From NCBI GenBank assembly GCA_012520315.1, contig JAAYOM010000092.1:1-46783 (forward strand): a DNA stretch of 46,783 bases. The letters are read 5' to 3'. Source of the DNA: Bacillota bacterium (GTDB taxonomy: Bacteria; Bacillota; Limnochordia; Darwinibacteriales; Darwinibacteriaceae). Below, piece by piece: positions 29,077 through 38,564 of this stretch. Within the stretch, counting starts at the first letter, position 1. Each line of letters opens with the position of its first letter. Position numbers and translations under genes: made by a program. A model generated the notes under the pieces. The model saw nothing but the letters and a program-made list of their open reading frames with translations, was not told the origin of the DNA and ran no database searches.

Positions 29077-30192
29077 TCAGAGCCACCCCACAATCAGACG
29101 TAATTGCAGCCAAAAAAGCCGCAGATAGTGGCGCCACGGCGAGGCCAATCCCATGAAAATCAGAATAGGAATTAGGGTGGCCAAAATCACCGGGGCAAGG
29201 GAAAGTGGAGTAGTCGAACGATAAAGCTCACTTACTTTTTTGGCATCCAGCAAAATCGGTCCTATTTTGAGGCGGGTCAAAAAAGTGGACGCCATTCCGG
29301 GACGCCCTTTCTCCAGAAAATCAATCATGTTAGAATGGGAACCAACCAGGACAATCAGCTCGGCTCCTTGACTATGGGCCAGGAGCAGGCCGAGGTCTTC
29401 ACTTGTGCCTGGTGCAGGCACTACATGGAAGGGAACTCCCAGGCGCACCAGACGTTCACTGCTGGGGCAATGTCCGTCAGGGTAGGCGTGGGCGATGATC
29501 TGTGCTCCAGAATCGAGAGCGGTGTCGCTTACACTGTCCATATCCCCGATTATAATCTGCGGCTTGTAACCTGCAGAAATCAGGGCATCAGCTCCGCCGT
29601 CTACCCCAACTAAGATCGGTTTGGTCTCTTGAATATAAGCGCCGAGCACCCGCAGATCTTCCCTGTAACCAATTCCCCTGACTACAACAACCACTGCTTT
29701 TCCCTGCAAATCATGCCTCAACTCAGGGAAGACAATATCCCCTAGAATCACCTCTTTCTCTTTGTGAGCATAATCCAGAGTGTTGGTGACAAACCGATCA
29801 AGCTCACTTGCCAAGTTCTGCTTGGCCATACGCTGCCGTTCACTGATCACATACTCTGTAATCACATTACCGACTGCAACTACTTTACCCTCACTAAGCA
29901 CCTTGCGTCCCTGGATTTCGACTACATCCCCGTCTTTAAGCAGATCGAAAATTTTCTCGCCCACATTGTCTAAAAGGGGTACTCTATGCTCTAAGAGCAG
30001 CTGGGGACCTAAATTCGGGTAGCGGCAGGTGAGGGAACAATGGGCGTTGATTACCGCTAGGGCGCCTGCTTCAATCAGGCCTGCCGCTCCCACAGCATCG
30101 AGGTCTTCGTGGGCGATCACTGCTATTTCCCTTGGCTGCAGTAAAGCTGCCAGTTCTTTGGTTCGTTTCCCAAGCCTTACTCGCCCTCTCAT
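29077..30192 (-). CDS. SteA-like protein (thiamin pyrophosphokinase-like fold, C-terminal TM)
   Basis: GVDGGADALISAGYKPQIIIGDMDSVSDTAL (TPK-like) with EIAVIAHEDLDAVGAAGLIEAGALAVINA N-terminus and C-terminal TM helix. Confidence 0.8.
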   Translation of the reverse strand: MRGRVRLGKRTKELAALLQPREIAVIAHEDLDAVGAAGLIEAGALAVINAHCSLTCRYPNLGPQLLLEHRVPLLDNVGEKIFDLLKDGDVVEIQGRKVLSEGKVVAVGNVITEYVISERQRMAKQNLASELDRFVTNTLDYAHKEKEVILGDIVFPELRHDLQGKAVVVVVRGIGYREDLRVLGAYIQETKPILVGVDGGADALISAGYKPQIIIGDMDSVSDTALDSGAQIIAHAYPDGHCPSSERLVRLGVPFHVVPAPGTSEDLGLLLAHSQGAELIVLVGSHSNMIDFLEKGRPGMASTFLTRLKIGPILLDAKKVSELYRSTTPLSLAPVILATLIPILIFMGLASPWRHYLRLFWLQLRLIVGWL

Positions 30193-30215
30193 GCCTCCAC
30201 CCCCCAAAGTACACC

Positions 30216-30243
30216 TAAAAAGGGACGGTGCTCACCGTCCCTT
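30216..30243 (-). terminator. Intrinsic terminator downstream of spo0A
   Basis: Minus strand AAGGGACGGTG-AG-CACCGTCCCTT followed by TTT; near-perfect palindrome between spo0A and steA-like. Confidence 0.8.
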
Positions 30244-30268
30244 CTAGTATGCCTTTTTGGGGTTGTAT

Positions 30269-31024
30269 TTAGCCACGCTCACCGGCCTCCATAATGATCA
30301 AATCTACCATTTTGGCAATGAATGCCGAATTTGTCGGTTTGCCCTTGTTCTCCCTCACATAGGGGAAAAAGCTATAGAGCTGCTCTAGATTGCCTTTCTC
30401 CCAGGTTACATCAAGTGCGTAACGCATCGAACGCTCCACCTGGGAACCACTCACGTCAAAACGCTGGCCAATGGCTGGATACAAATTCTGGGTCACAGAG
30501 TTGAGCCAGGATGGATGGACTGAAACGAGCCAAATCCCCTCCATCAGGTAGCGATAGCCCTTGTAATGGGGCGGTATGCCCATCTGTTCAAAGAATGCTG
30601 TACAATTCTCCTGAACCTGTCGCCTCGACAACCCTTGGGGCACAGCACGGACGGGGGATTCCACGAGCTGCCTGATCCTTTTCTCCAAGACTATCAGATC
30701 GATCGGCCGCTGGACAAAATAATCCGCCCCTAAACTGGCCGTATGGGACAACTTCCATTCGGAGGCATCTTTGGAAGCTAACAGGATTATCTTGACCTCT
30801 TCGGAGGAGAACCTCGCCCGGATCTTCTCCAAAACCTCCAGGCCGTTTTGGGGCTGAAGGTCCGCATCCAGCAGGACGACATCAGGTGGAGGAGCGCCCA
30901 TGAGTTGAAATAAGTCTGCCTCGTCACTCACTCCCTGATAATGTATGTCCTGGAGCCGGCTGCAATATTCATTCATAGCTTGTAGAAACAAGGGATCGCC
31001 AGCGAGCTGCAAGATCCGAATCAC
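30269..31024 (-). CDS. spo0A: Sporulation transcription factor Spo0A (atypical receiver domain)
   Basis: C-terminal DNA-binding domain GIPPHYKGYRYLMEGIWLV...SQVERSMRYALDVTWEKGN...KGKPTNSAFIAKMVD closely follows Spo0A; N-terminal response-regulator fold; GTG start. Confidence 0.92.
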   Translation of the reverse strand: MIRILQLAGDPLFLQAMNEYCSRLQDIHYQGVSDEADLFQLMGAPPPDVVLLDADLQPQNGLEVLEKIRARFSSEEVKIILLASKDASEWKLSHTASLGADYFVQRPIDLIVLEKRIRQLVESPVRAVPQGLSRRQVQENCTAFFEQMGIPPHYKGYRYLMEGIWLVSVHPSWLNSVTQNLYPAIGQRFDVSGSQVERSMRYALDVTWEKGNLEQLYSFFPYVRENKGKPTNSAFIAKMVDLIIMEAGERG

Positions 31025-31052
31025 CTTAGCCGCCTCCCTCTCTTCTTCTGCC

Positions 31053-31919
31053 TCACCCCACCCGGCCAGCTAACAAGTAGGTCTTGGTGATCGGTGAGTA
31101 CTGGAAATTCTTGTCTAAGCGGAACCGTTCAATTGCGCCCGTTGAGGACATATGGATCCTCGGTCCTGAACAGGACAATTTTTCTTGGCCGATTAAAATG
31201 GTCTGTTCGTTGTAGACACTGATAGGCAGATCCTGTTCTATATAATCGAGAACTCGACGCTCTACCTCCTCTAGATCTACCTCCGGCTTGCGAGTAAACT
31301 CAATAACAAAACCCCGCCTGACGTCACTATGGAAGCGAGGCGCTTCAAATCCCATCTGTTCAAAAACTATTCCTGTCAGATCTTCTGCACTGTGGGCCAT
31401 TTTCCGGTAGACCAGAGACTGATAAGCCTCTTCCGCAAGCTCAGCTGGGAAAGGGCCAAAGATGGTTGGAACGGTCACCACCACTTCCTCCCCAATGCCA
31501 ATCAACATTTCGGCGTTGATGTTCAACAATGGATACAGCAGTTCAAAATGTTCTACCACTACGCGTCGGCCAGCCGACACTGCCTTTTTGACAGCGTCGG
31601 CCAGTTCCCACAGTTGAGTAAAGGCCATTTCGAAGCGTACATCCAAATGGTAGGTATGCGTTCGAAAGAATTCATTCTCAGCATCATCGAGGACAGGCAG
31701 GGGCCTTACATTCACACCCTCATCATCATTGGTCAGAACAAGGCCAGGGAACATACCCCGAATAATCAAAGACTTGCCTGCACCAGCATCTCCCATAATG
31801 CCAATCAACAGGTACTCTGCATCCAAATATCTCTGGGAAATCAGCATCCCCAGATGCATCAAGCGATGCCTGCCCCGGGGGGCATAGTATGATGCCTTCA
31901 CCAACGTGGTATAGTACAT
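31053..31919 (-). CDS. P-loop nucleotide-binding protein of unknown function (family sometimes annotated 'alanine-tRNA synthetase second additional domain')
   Basis: Walker A GIMGDAGAGKSLIIRGMFPG; TAATG stop/start overlap with upstream fumarase-like gene. The family name is from memory, not a search. Confidence 0.6.
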   Translation of the reverse strand: MYYTTLVKASYYAPRGRHRLMHLGMLISQRYLDAEYLLIGIMGDAGAGKSLIIRGMFPGLVLTNDDEGVNVRPLPVLDDAENEFFRTHTYHLDVRFEMAFTQLWELADAVKKAVSAGRRVVVEHFELLYPLLNINAEMLIGIGEEVVVTVPTIFGPFPAELAEEAYQSLVYRKMAHSAEDLTGIVFEQMGFEAPRFHSDVRRGFVIEFTRKPEVDLEEVERRVLDYIEQDLPISVYNEQTILIGQEKLSCSGPRIHMSSTGAIERFRLDKNFQYSPITKTYLLAGRVG

Positions 31920-32761
31920 TACAATACCGCCTCCACATGACGGGCGACATGGCAGTTGATATTGATTGCCACAGGCAACCCTGCAATGTGCGTTGGATAG
32001 GTCTCGACAAAGAGGGCTAGTGCTGTCTGGGTGCCTCCAAATCCCTGGGGGCCTACTCCTGTTTTGTTAACCAGCTCCAGGAGTTCCTCCTCCAGCTGAG
32101 CCACATGGGGCTTGGGATGCTTAGAACCGATCTCACGCATCACTGCCCTTTTTGCCAACAGGGCAGCTTTTTCCATGGTGCCGCCGATGCCCACGCCGAT
32201 GACTATGGGTGGACAGGGGTTGCCCCCTGCCTCGCTCACTGCCTTGACCACGAAGTCCTTAACTCCCTGTACGCCTTCGGCTGGTTTTAGCATGCGCAGT
32301 GCCGACATGTTCTCACTGCCAAAGCCTTTTGGAGCTACAATCAAGCGCATCTGATCTCCTGCCACCAAGGATACATGGAGCACTGCAGGGGTATTGTCCT
32401 TATTGTTCACCCGCTCTAATGGATCCCCCACTACACTCTTGCGGAAATAGCCTTCTTCGTACGCCTGCCGCACACCTTCGTCCACGGCATCCTGCAGCAG
32501 TCCGCCCTGGATATGCACATCCTGGCCCACCTCAGCAAAGACCACGACCATACCTGTATCCTGGCACAGGGGCATCTTCTTCTCTTTAGCGATGCGTGCG
32601 TTTTCCAGGATTGTGTCCAGAACATTCTGTCCAAGGGGCGATGCCTCATCTTTTTGAGCCTTGATGAGCGCGTCCCACACATCCTGAGGCAAATTGCAGT
32701 TGGCATCTAGGCAAAGCTCTTTAACTTGGGCAACAATATCTGCGTATTGAATGACCCTCAA
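31919..32761 (-). CDS. Class-I fumarate hydratase / mesaconase-type hydro-lyase, alpha subunit
   Basis: KKMPLCQDTGMVVVFAEVGQDVHIQGG, APKGFGSENMSALRML, GNPCPPIVIGVGIGGTMEKAALLAKRA, GVGPQGFGGTQTAL. Confidence 0.92.
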   Translation of the reverse strand: MRVIQYADIVAQVKELCLDANCNLPQDVWDALIKAQKDEASPLGQNVLDTILENARIAKEKKMPLCQDTGMVVVFAEVGQDVHIQGGLLQDAVDEGVRQAYEEGYFRKSVVGDPLERVNNKDNTPAVLHVSLVAGDQMRLIVAPKGFGSENMSALRMLKPAEGVQGVKDFVVKAVSEAGGNPCPPIVIGVGIGGTMEKAALLAKRAVMREIGSKHPKPHVAQLEEELLELVNKTGVGPQGFGGTQTALALFVETYPTHIAGLPVAININCHVARHVEAVL

Positions 32762-32775
32762 TGTTTATCCCCACC

Positions 32776-34017
32776 CTATTTTCTTTTCAATAAAGCAAGA
32801 GTACGATTCATCTCATTTGTGCAAATTGACAGACCCTCATCCACTCCCATGCCGGGTTTAGAGAGTATCTGCCTAGGTCTAGCTGCCAGGGCAATCTGCA
32901 CTGTAATTTGGGCAGATCGCTCTGTCTCATTACAGGTGCCTCCAAGATAGGGAATGGTTCCGTTTTCATGGCAGTAGAGCACAGCTTCTACGGTGTTGTT
33001 AATCCCGCCAAGATCGGGAGCCTTGATTTGAATCATATGACCTGCTTTGGCATCGCTGAACTCTTTGATATCATCTAATGTATTGCACCACTCATCGGCC
33101 ACAAATATACAGGGAATATTATGTTCGTCAACATAGGCCGTCAGTTCAGCCATGAGCTTGATCTGCTCTTCTTTCGAATCGACGTCAACTGGACCTTCAA
33201 TGGCAAGCGCATGGGGGGCCACCAGTTCTGTCAGCTCCCTGACGTACTCACCCATTTTCTCCACATCATTATTGAACGCTTCACCAATGGTACCATAAAC
33301 GTCAACTTGAAAATCAGGCAAATAGTCTGGATCCACTTTCAGCTCTGCTACCCTGTTTTTCAGCCAAAGCAAGTACTCCCTCAAATGTTCACCGTTCTTG
33401 CCGAGCTTGTTCACATTGTTGAAAAGTCCGTGGGGCAAGACATCGACATGCTTAATAATCATCCTGTCGGCGTTGAGCTTCCGATCATCACCTGTTTGGG
33501 TGAAAATCAAAACGGGTTCCGGCACGAGCTCCAAGTCGTACTCGTTTACCAAGACCTCTACCATGGTAAGGTGCTGCGCCCGAGCCACCGCATCAAGGAT
33601 TGCCTGGGTAACCCCATAGCGAATCGCTGTGTGCAGGGGTTTACCGTTCTCATCTTTAAGCTGATCTACTTTTTCCGCCAAAGCGCGGAAAGAAGTGAGT
33701 TCTGCATCGATTAACTCAGGCACAACGTATTTCTCAATCAGGGGCAGATAATCATCGGCTAAAAACAAGGGATCCCGGCCGCCGGCTCCTGAGTACTGCA
33801 CCGCAGCGCAATCACCGTAAGCAACCTGCCCATCTTCTAACACCAGCTGGACTGAAATGCTCTCGCCTGCTTGGCGAATCTTGGTAAAGCCTGGTGTTGC
33901 AGGTTCCCCATCGTAACTTAAGCCGTTTTCAACATAGTTACCCTGCCGAATGACTTTTTGGTCATCAAAGTAAAAACCGGTAAGACCCTTCGACAATACA
34001 ACATCTGTAATCCTCAC
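32776..34017 (-). CDS. mal: Methylaspartate ammonia-lyase
   Basis: MRITDVVLSKGLTGFYFDDQKVI..., QVDVYGTIGEAF, IEGPVDVDSKEEQIKLMAEL, FVADEWCNTLDDIKEF, MIQIKAPDLGGINNT. Confidence 0.96.
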   Translation of the reverse strand: MRITDVVLSKGLTGFYFDDQKVIRQGNYVENGLSYDGEPATPGFTKIRQAGESISVQLVLEDGQVAYGDCAAVQYSGAGGRDPLFLADDYLPLIEKYVVPELIDAELTSFRALAEKVDQLKDENGKPLHTAIRYGVTQAILDAVARAQHLTMVEVLVNEYDLELVPEPVLIFTQTGDDRKLNADRMIIKHVDVLPHGLFNNVNKLGKNGEHLREYLLWLKNRVAELKVDPDYLPDFQVDVYGTIGEAFNNDVEKMGEYVRELTELVAPHALAIEGPVDVDSKEEQIKLMAELTAYVDEHNIPCIFVADEWCNTLDDIKEFSDAKAGHMIQIKAPDLGGINNTVEAVLYCHENGTIPYLGGTCNETERSAQITVQIALAARPRQILSKPGMGVDEGLSICTNEMNRTLALLKRK

Positions 34018-34029
34018 TTGCTACACTCC

Positions 34030-34332
34030 TTAATATGTTAATTGGAATAATGGTGTGTGCTGTTGTGCACCGTAGACATCCGTTTCGCCCAAATCCCCTG
34101 AAGGCCGGGGACGAACAATTGTGATTTTAACTGCATAAGCCGGGGCGAAATGAATGATAGATAACACTTGTTCTTCTTCAATTTGGTACAATGCTGCTAT
34201 CTTATCCTTTGTTATGCTTTTCCCAACCTCGTTATAGGTAGCCTCGTCGGGAAACATCAAGTCAAAGGTCAACTCGTAGGGGCCGGCGTTCTTGCTGCGA
34301 ATCACCAAAGCAACATCTTTAACGTATCTCAT
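34030..34332 (-). CDS. DUF4387-like protein
   Basis: MRYVKDVALVIRSKNAGPYELTFDLMFPDEATYNEVGKS...; likely start at 34332, overlapping the AtuA-like stop, rather than 34554 of the ORF track. Confidence 0.8.
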   Translation of the reverse strand: MRYVKDVALVIRSKNAGPYELTFDLMFPDEATYNEVGKSITKDKIAALYQIEEEQVLSIIHFAPAYAVKITIVRPRPSGDLGETDVYGAQQHTPLFQLTY

Positions 34333-35692
34333 AGCCGCGCCTCCCGATCTTAATTGGAAATAGACTTTTCGGATCATCGACCTCAAGGAGATGATAGACA
34401 TTAAATTTATAGACTGCCCCTGCAGATACATCGGAGGGCGAATAGGGGAACGCCAGATTGCCGGCTGTTGACTTACGCCCTGGATAGCCGTAGTGGAGCA
34501 TCGTGGATCGGGCAAAACTGCAGATCGTATCCGCAATCTCCTGGGTGCGCGCAACCGCTTCTATCACCAGACCAAGCTCGTGGGCTGGTTCAGGATGGGG
34601 TTCCAATTGGCCCATAACGCCATTTTTCCCATAACAGTGCACATGCAGCTGGTAATCCTTAAGTTCCTGAAAGTTATCTGCAACCCGCTCCTTGACCCGG
34701 GCAATGACTTCATCGATTTGGCCTATCATGATAGGATCCCGCACGCCGGCGATACTGATAGTGCGATAGCCAATCAGACTGGCTCCCTCAAGTTTGAGAA
34801 AATAAGCATCTGTGGGCACAAATTTGGTACCCGCGACTTTAACCCTTCCCCCTGGTAGTTGTTCAAAAGTTGTCTCTCGCAAATCTAGGCTGCCGCCTGG
34901 TCCAGGCAGAGAATAGGGATCGCTCTTTTCGTAAAGGGTGTGGGCTGCAACAGAAATCCGCGTGCATTCCCGCTCGGGACTCAACGCCTCTAAGACAAAG
35001 TGATCGCCGGCTAAGGTGCCAAAAAGGCAATCGCTTCCACTGCCGGGGTTCGCGGCGATAGCAGCGCATTCAAGTATCTTCCCCATGTGCAAGGATAGAG
35101 CCATGTCATAACCCTTTAAAACCGGGAGAGCTGCAAACACAGTAGGATCGTAGGCCCGTCCTGCCAGAATTATTTCCGCCCCTTCCTCCAGGGCCTGCAT
35201 GATGGGTTCTAAACCCATCTGGGCCACAAGATTTGTGGAAGCTAAAATATCTTCTGCTGTTAATTCTCCAGCTGGACCAAGGGATTGGACTTTCCCCGCC
35301 TGCAGTTCTTCAATGAGAAACTCACGATCAATGTCACTGTAAATCACAGCGATCCGGGCAGTACGTTTTAATTCCTCCAGCAGTTCGTCAATAATGGCCA
35401 AGTTCCAATCCACATGGGGCCTGGCTCCGCTGCCTCCTGCAGTACCTATAATCAGAGGTATTTTCCTGTCAAGGGCAGCCTCAATCAGATAGCGCAAATC
35501 TCTTTTGACTGCAGAGCGCTGCGTAAACGAATCGCCAGACCCTAGGTAATAAGGCCCTGGATCAGTCGATCCAGCATCCACTGCAATTACATGGGGCTCC
35601 CGCTCTAGACCAACTTCAAAAGAGGAGAGTGGAAAACCGTAGCCTAGAATCGCAGTGGGGGATAAAATTCTCAATTCGGTCAAACTCATCAT
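34319..35692 (-). CDS. AtuA-like (acyclic terpene utilization / DUF1446) family protein
   Basis: LRILSPTAILGYGFPLSSFEVGLEREPHVIAVDAGSTDPGPYYLGSG, GTAGGSGARPHVDW, LAGRAYDPTVFAALP. Confidence 0.85.
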   Translation of the reverse strand: MMSLTELRILSPTAILGYGFPLSSFEVGLEREPHVIAVDAGSTDPGPYYLGSGDSFTQRSAVKRDLRYLIEAALDRKIPLIIGTAGGSGARPHVDWNLAIIDELLEELKRTARIAVIYSDIDREFLIEELQAGKVQSLGPAGELTAEDILASTNLVAQMGLEPIMQALEEGAEIILAGRAYDPTVFAALPVLKGYDMALSLHMGKILECAAIAANPGSGSDCLFGTLAGDHFVLEALSPERECTRISVAAHTLYEKSDPYSLPGPGGSLDLRETTFEQLPGGRVKVAGTKFVPTDAYFLKLEGASLIGYRTISIAGVRDPIMIGQIDEVIARVKERVADNFQELKDYQLHVHCYGKNGVMGQLEPHPEPAHELGLVIEAVARTQEIADTICSFARSTMLHYGYPGRKSTAGNLAFPYSPSDVSAGAVYKFNVYHLLEVDDPKSLFPIKIGRRGYEIR

Positions 35693-35695
35693 CTC

Positions 35696-37153
35696 CTAAC
35701 GAGGACGGCCAATCAGTCTGCCTTGACCAATGGCATAAATATCGTCGATGACCATCTGGAAATTCGGGGGACGCTTTTCTGCCTGCCCCCTTTCTGCCAG
35801 CTTTGCCCGGTGGAAATCCTGAATCTCTTTAGTGAAAGGCAGATTACCCCAGTTCAAAAAGCGGACGGCGCCTTCGTTGTCCCGGGCAGGCATAGTCCTC
35901 CCGGCGTTATAGGAACTTGGTGCGAAGGGCACATCAATCACGCCCGCCGCAAAGGCTCTAACTGCCCCTCTTGCCCAGTCACCTTCCCCTAGCTCCAGAG
36001 TTTTATCTAGAATCAGGCGTGTCTCCTGCAGAATAATTTCCCTTTCCTCAGCTAAACGGGGATTTTCTGGGTAAATTTGATCCTGCAGCATATTGAGAAC
36101 CTGCTTGGTGGCGCGAATACCTTGCGCATTCGCTTCTTTGGTAGGAATCCCCAACGCTTCGTGGGTGGTCTTCACAATCACCTTCGTTGCTTTGCCCAAA
36201 GCAGCAGTTATGCCCCCTAGGGAAATGACACCAAAAGCTTTGGCTTCATCAGCAGGAAATCCTCCCATCCATTGATGAAAGACGGTGGTAATGTCAACAT
36301 CATCAATTTCTTCTGCCTCCAGGTACTCTTCGGCCAAAATGGTGAGTGTCTGAAGCGCTGCTACGTCCTGGGCAATGTTTCCGCATTGACCATAGCCTAT
36401 GGTGATATTCTTGACACCCTGCTTGGCTGCTAGAATTGCTTCTATAACAGCTACACTGTGGGATATGCAGGGGGCCACCAGGGTGCCGGTTAACGGACCA
36501 AAGGGTTCACGGTTGATTGTTATGCCCTGTTCCTGATAATAGCCTACGAGGCGATCAACATATTGCCAATCTCGCAGACTCTGGTCGAGGGGCACTCTTT
36601 TGGCGTAGGGAATATTATACGAAATTCCGCCCCCTTCGTAAGCGGTAAAACCTGCAGCCAAGGTTATCTCTGCCAACAAACGTGCATCAGGCGTACCATG
36701 GCGCACCTGGACCGGAACGGACAAGGCCTCCACCAGGCTGCGACAATTTGCCACACCATGATTCACCGCAGGAAAGCCGTTGAGCAGCGATCTCCCTTCC
36801 CGCACACTTTCTGCCAGACCTTTCTCTGCCTCTTCATAGCGGTTTTGCCTGGTGTAGGAATCGATAGTGGTAGGAAGCAAATCTGCGCCGCCCTCATTTT
36901 GCAGGAAAAGAAGCAATTCCCGATGGCTGTTTAGATCAGCTACCCCAGCTCGGGGCTGGGACAGTGTTTTACCCTCCCCTTTGGCCTGGAGAAGGCGCAT
37001 GCCAAAATTCAGCTCCTGTGGCATTTTCCGATGATACTCCACTGCCTCGTCCAGATCCACTTCCTTGCCCGTTGGCCAGCTCGCTAGGACCGCCGTTCGT
37101 TCTTCCTGCAACTCATCCCAATCCAACCTGTCGTGCGTAATCTGTTCCGCCAA
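35696..37153 (-). CDS. glmE: Glutamate mutase epsilon subunit (methylaspartate mutase E)
   Basis: [48 protein letters not shown]...[10 protein letters not shown]...[19 protein letters not shown]. Confidence 0.95.
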   Translation of the reverse strand: MAEQITHDRLDWDELQEERTAVLASWPTGKEVDLDEAVEYHRKMPQELNFGMRLLQAKGEGKTLSQPRAGVADLNSHRELLLFLQNEGGADLLPTTIDSYTRQNRYEEAEKGLAESVREGRSLLNGFPAVNHGVANCRSLVEALSVPVQVRHGTPDARLLAEITLAAGFTAYEGGGISYNIPYAKRVPLDQSLRDWQYVDRLVGYYQEQGITINREPFGPLTGTLVAPCISHSVAVIEAILAAKQGVKNITIGYGQCGNIAQDVAALQTLTILAEEYLEAEEIDDVDITTVFHQWMGGFPADEAKAFGVISLGGITAALGKATKVIVKTTHEALGIPTKEANAQGIRATKQVLNMLQDQIYPENPRLAEEREIILQETRLILDKTLELGEGDWARGAVRAFAAGVIDVPFAPSSYNAGRTMPARDNEGAVRFLNWGNLPFTKEIQDFHRAKLAERGQAEKRPPNFQMVIDDIYAIGQGRLIGRPR

Positions 37154-38551
37154 CTAGATGTCCCTCCTTATAAGCTCTCGTTCACTCAGGGATTTCTGCA
37201 ATATTGTCAAGGCCGCCTCAGGCTGCTCCTGGGCCAGCAATCCCATGGAGGCCAAAATGTAACCGCCGTCTAAGAAATAGCTTGGATTCTCAGGCCTCAA
37301 TTCGAGGGCCAATGACTCCTGTCCAGCACCTTCCAGCATCATCAAGGGGTCCCGGCTGTTAATCAGCACACCACCAGTGCCAATTACCTTCGACACTTTA
37401 GAAAGATCCTTGCCATCTTGTATCCACACCAGACCCGAAGGGGTATAGAGCTCTGAGAGCCTGCCAACATGCCTGCCTACTCCGAGCTTTATGGCGTGAT
37501 ATCCTAAAATTTGGTCAAATCTCTCTTCTTCCGGATTTTGCGGCAATGTTTCGGGATCCTTATGCAGAGCCTGAACTCTGCTCTCGACCTGCTCTACAGT
37601 CCAACCCGTGTCTTGCGCTAAAACCCTTGCGTCCACCGCTTCGGTCAAGGAGAGAACACTGACACGTACTCCTAAATCCCCTTCTACTGTACGTTTGGCA
37701 AATGGTTCCGGCAGGCCGCGCACCACCACACCCGCCTTAGTCGGCAGTCCGACCCCGAGAGAATGGACATCGGTAGTCGCGCCGCCAACATCCACAATTA
37801 AGATATCTCCCCATCCCTTGGTAACCGCCGTCCCTTCGCTAAGCAGCTGCCCCGCCCGGAGCACTGCCGCGGGGGTGGGCATGAAGATACTGTCAATCAA
37901 ACGACTCGCCCGATTTAGGCCTTTGGCGTAAGTGATCTTCTCCATAAAGACCTTGCGAATAGACTCTCGGGCCGGTTCAACCTGCAGTTTGCCGATTGTA
38001 GGCATCACATTTGCCGAGATATAGGTACTAAAAGATTCAGGAAACGTGCGGGCGACTTCTTGGGCCACAGAACGATTGCCGGCAATGACGATGGGAACAG
38101 CCTTCGGCAGGGATGCTAAAACCTTGGCGTTGTGCAGAATGTTCTCTGAATTGCCTCCATCGGTTCCACCGGCCAGCAGAATGATATCAGGGTCAAGTTC
38201 GATTATTTCGGCACGATCTGCTTCAGTCAATTGAAAAGAATAAGTCTTTAAGACCCTGGCTCCTGCACCTAAAGCGGCGAGTTTAGCAGCTTTAGCCGTC
38301 AGATCTTCAACCAGACCAATGGCAACCATACGCAATCCACCAGCAGCGCTTGAACATGCCAAAACACGAGCCTCCTGCAGAGCCCCGCTAGTAAGTTCCA
38401 ACTGATCTAATGCATTTTGCAGCCCTACACTCACATCTGTTGGTGTTGTAGGGGCAAGGGACTGTGATAGGATGCTTCTTTCTCTGGTGTTCACCGCCGT
38501 TACTTTAGTAAACGTACTCCCGATATCAACCAAAATCATGGCTTCTGTCAT
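37154..38551 (-). CDS. glmL: Glutamate mutase reactivating protein GlmL (ASKHA ATPase)
   Basis: MILVDIGSTFTKVTAVN, LACSSAAGGLRMVAIGLV, LLAGGTDGGN, ILIVDVGGATTDVHS. Confidence 0.94.
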   Translation of the reverse strand: MTEAMILVDIGSTFTKVTAVNTRERSILSQSLAPTTPTDVSVGLQNALDQLELTSGALQEARVLACSSAAGGLRMVAIGLVEDLTAKAAKLAALGAGARVLKTYSFQLTEADRAEIIELDPDIILLAGGTDGGNSENILHNAKVLASLPKAVPIVIAGNRSVAQEVARTFPESFSTYISANVMPTIGKLQVEPARESIRKVFMEKITYAKGLNRASRLIDSIFMPTPAAVLRAGQLLSEGTAVTKGWGDILIVDVGGATTDVHSLGVGLPTKAGVVVRGLPEPFAKRTVEGDLGVRVSVLSLTEAVDARVLAQDTGWTVEQVESRVQALHKDPETLPQNPEEERFDQILGYHAIKLGVGRHVGRLSELYTPSGLVWIQDGKDLSKVSKVIGTGGVLINSRDPLMMLEGAGQESLALELRPENPSYFLDGGYILASMGLLAQEQPEAALTILQKSLSERELIRRDI

Positions 38552-38564
38552 TGAAAACCCTCCA

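Noticed and set aside
30216-30243. Near-perfect palindrome AAGGGACGGTGAGCACCGTCCCTT considered as an operator or mobile-element end
   Set aside because: Position directly after spo0A with a T-run on the coding strand fits an intrinsic terminator; no paired copy or flanking transposase.
33121-33714. Plus-strand 197-aa ORF antisense to mal
   Set aside because: Mirrors a conserved enzyme gene; no independent coding evidence.
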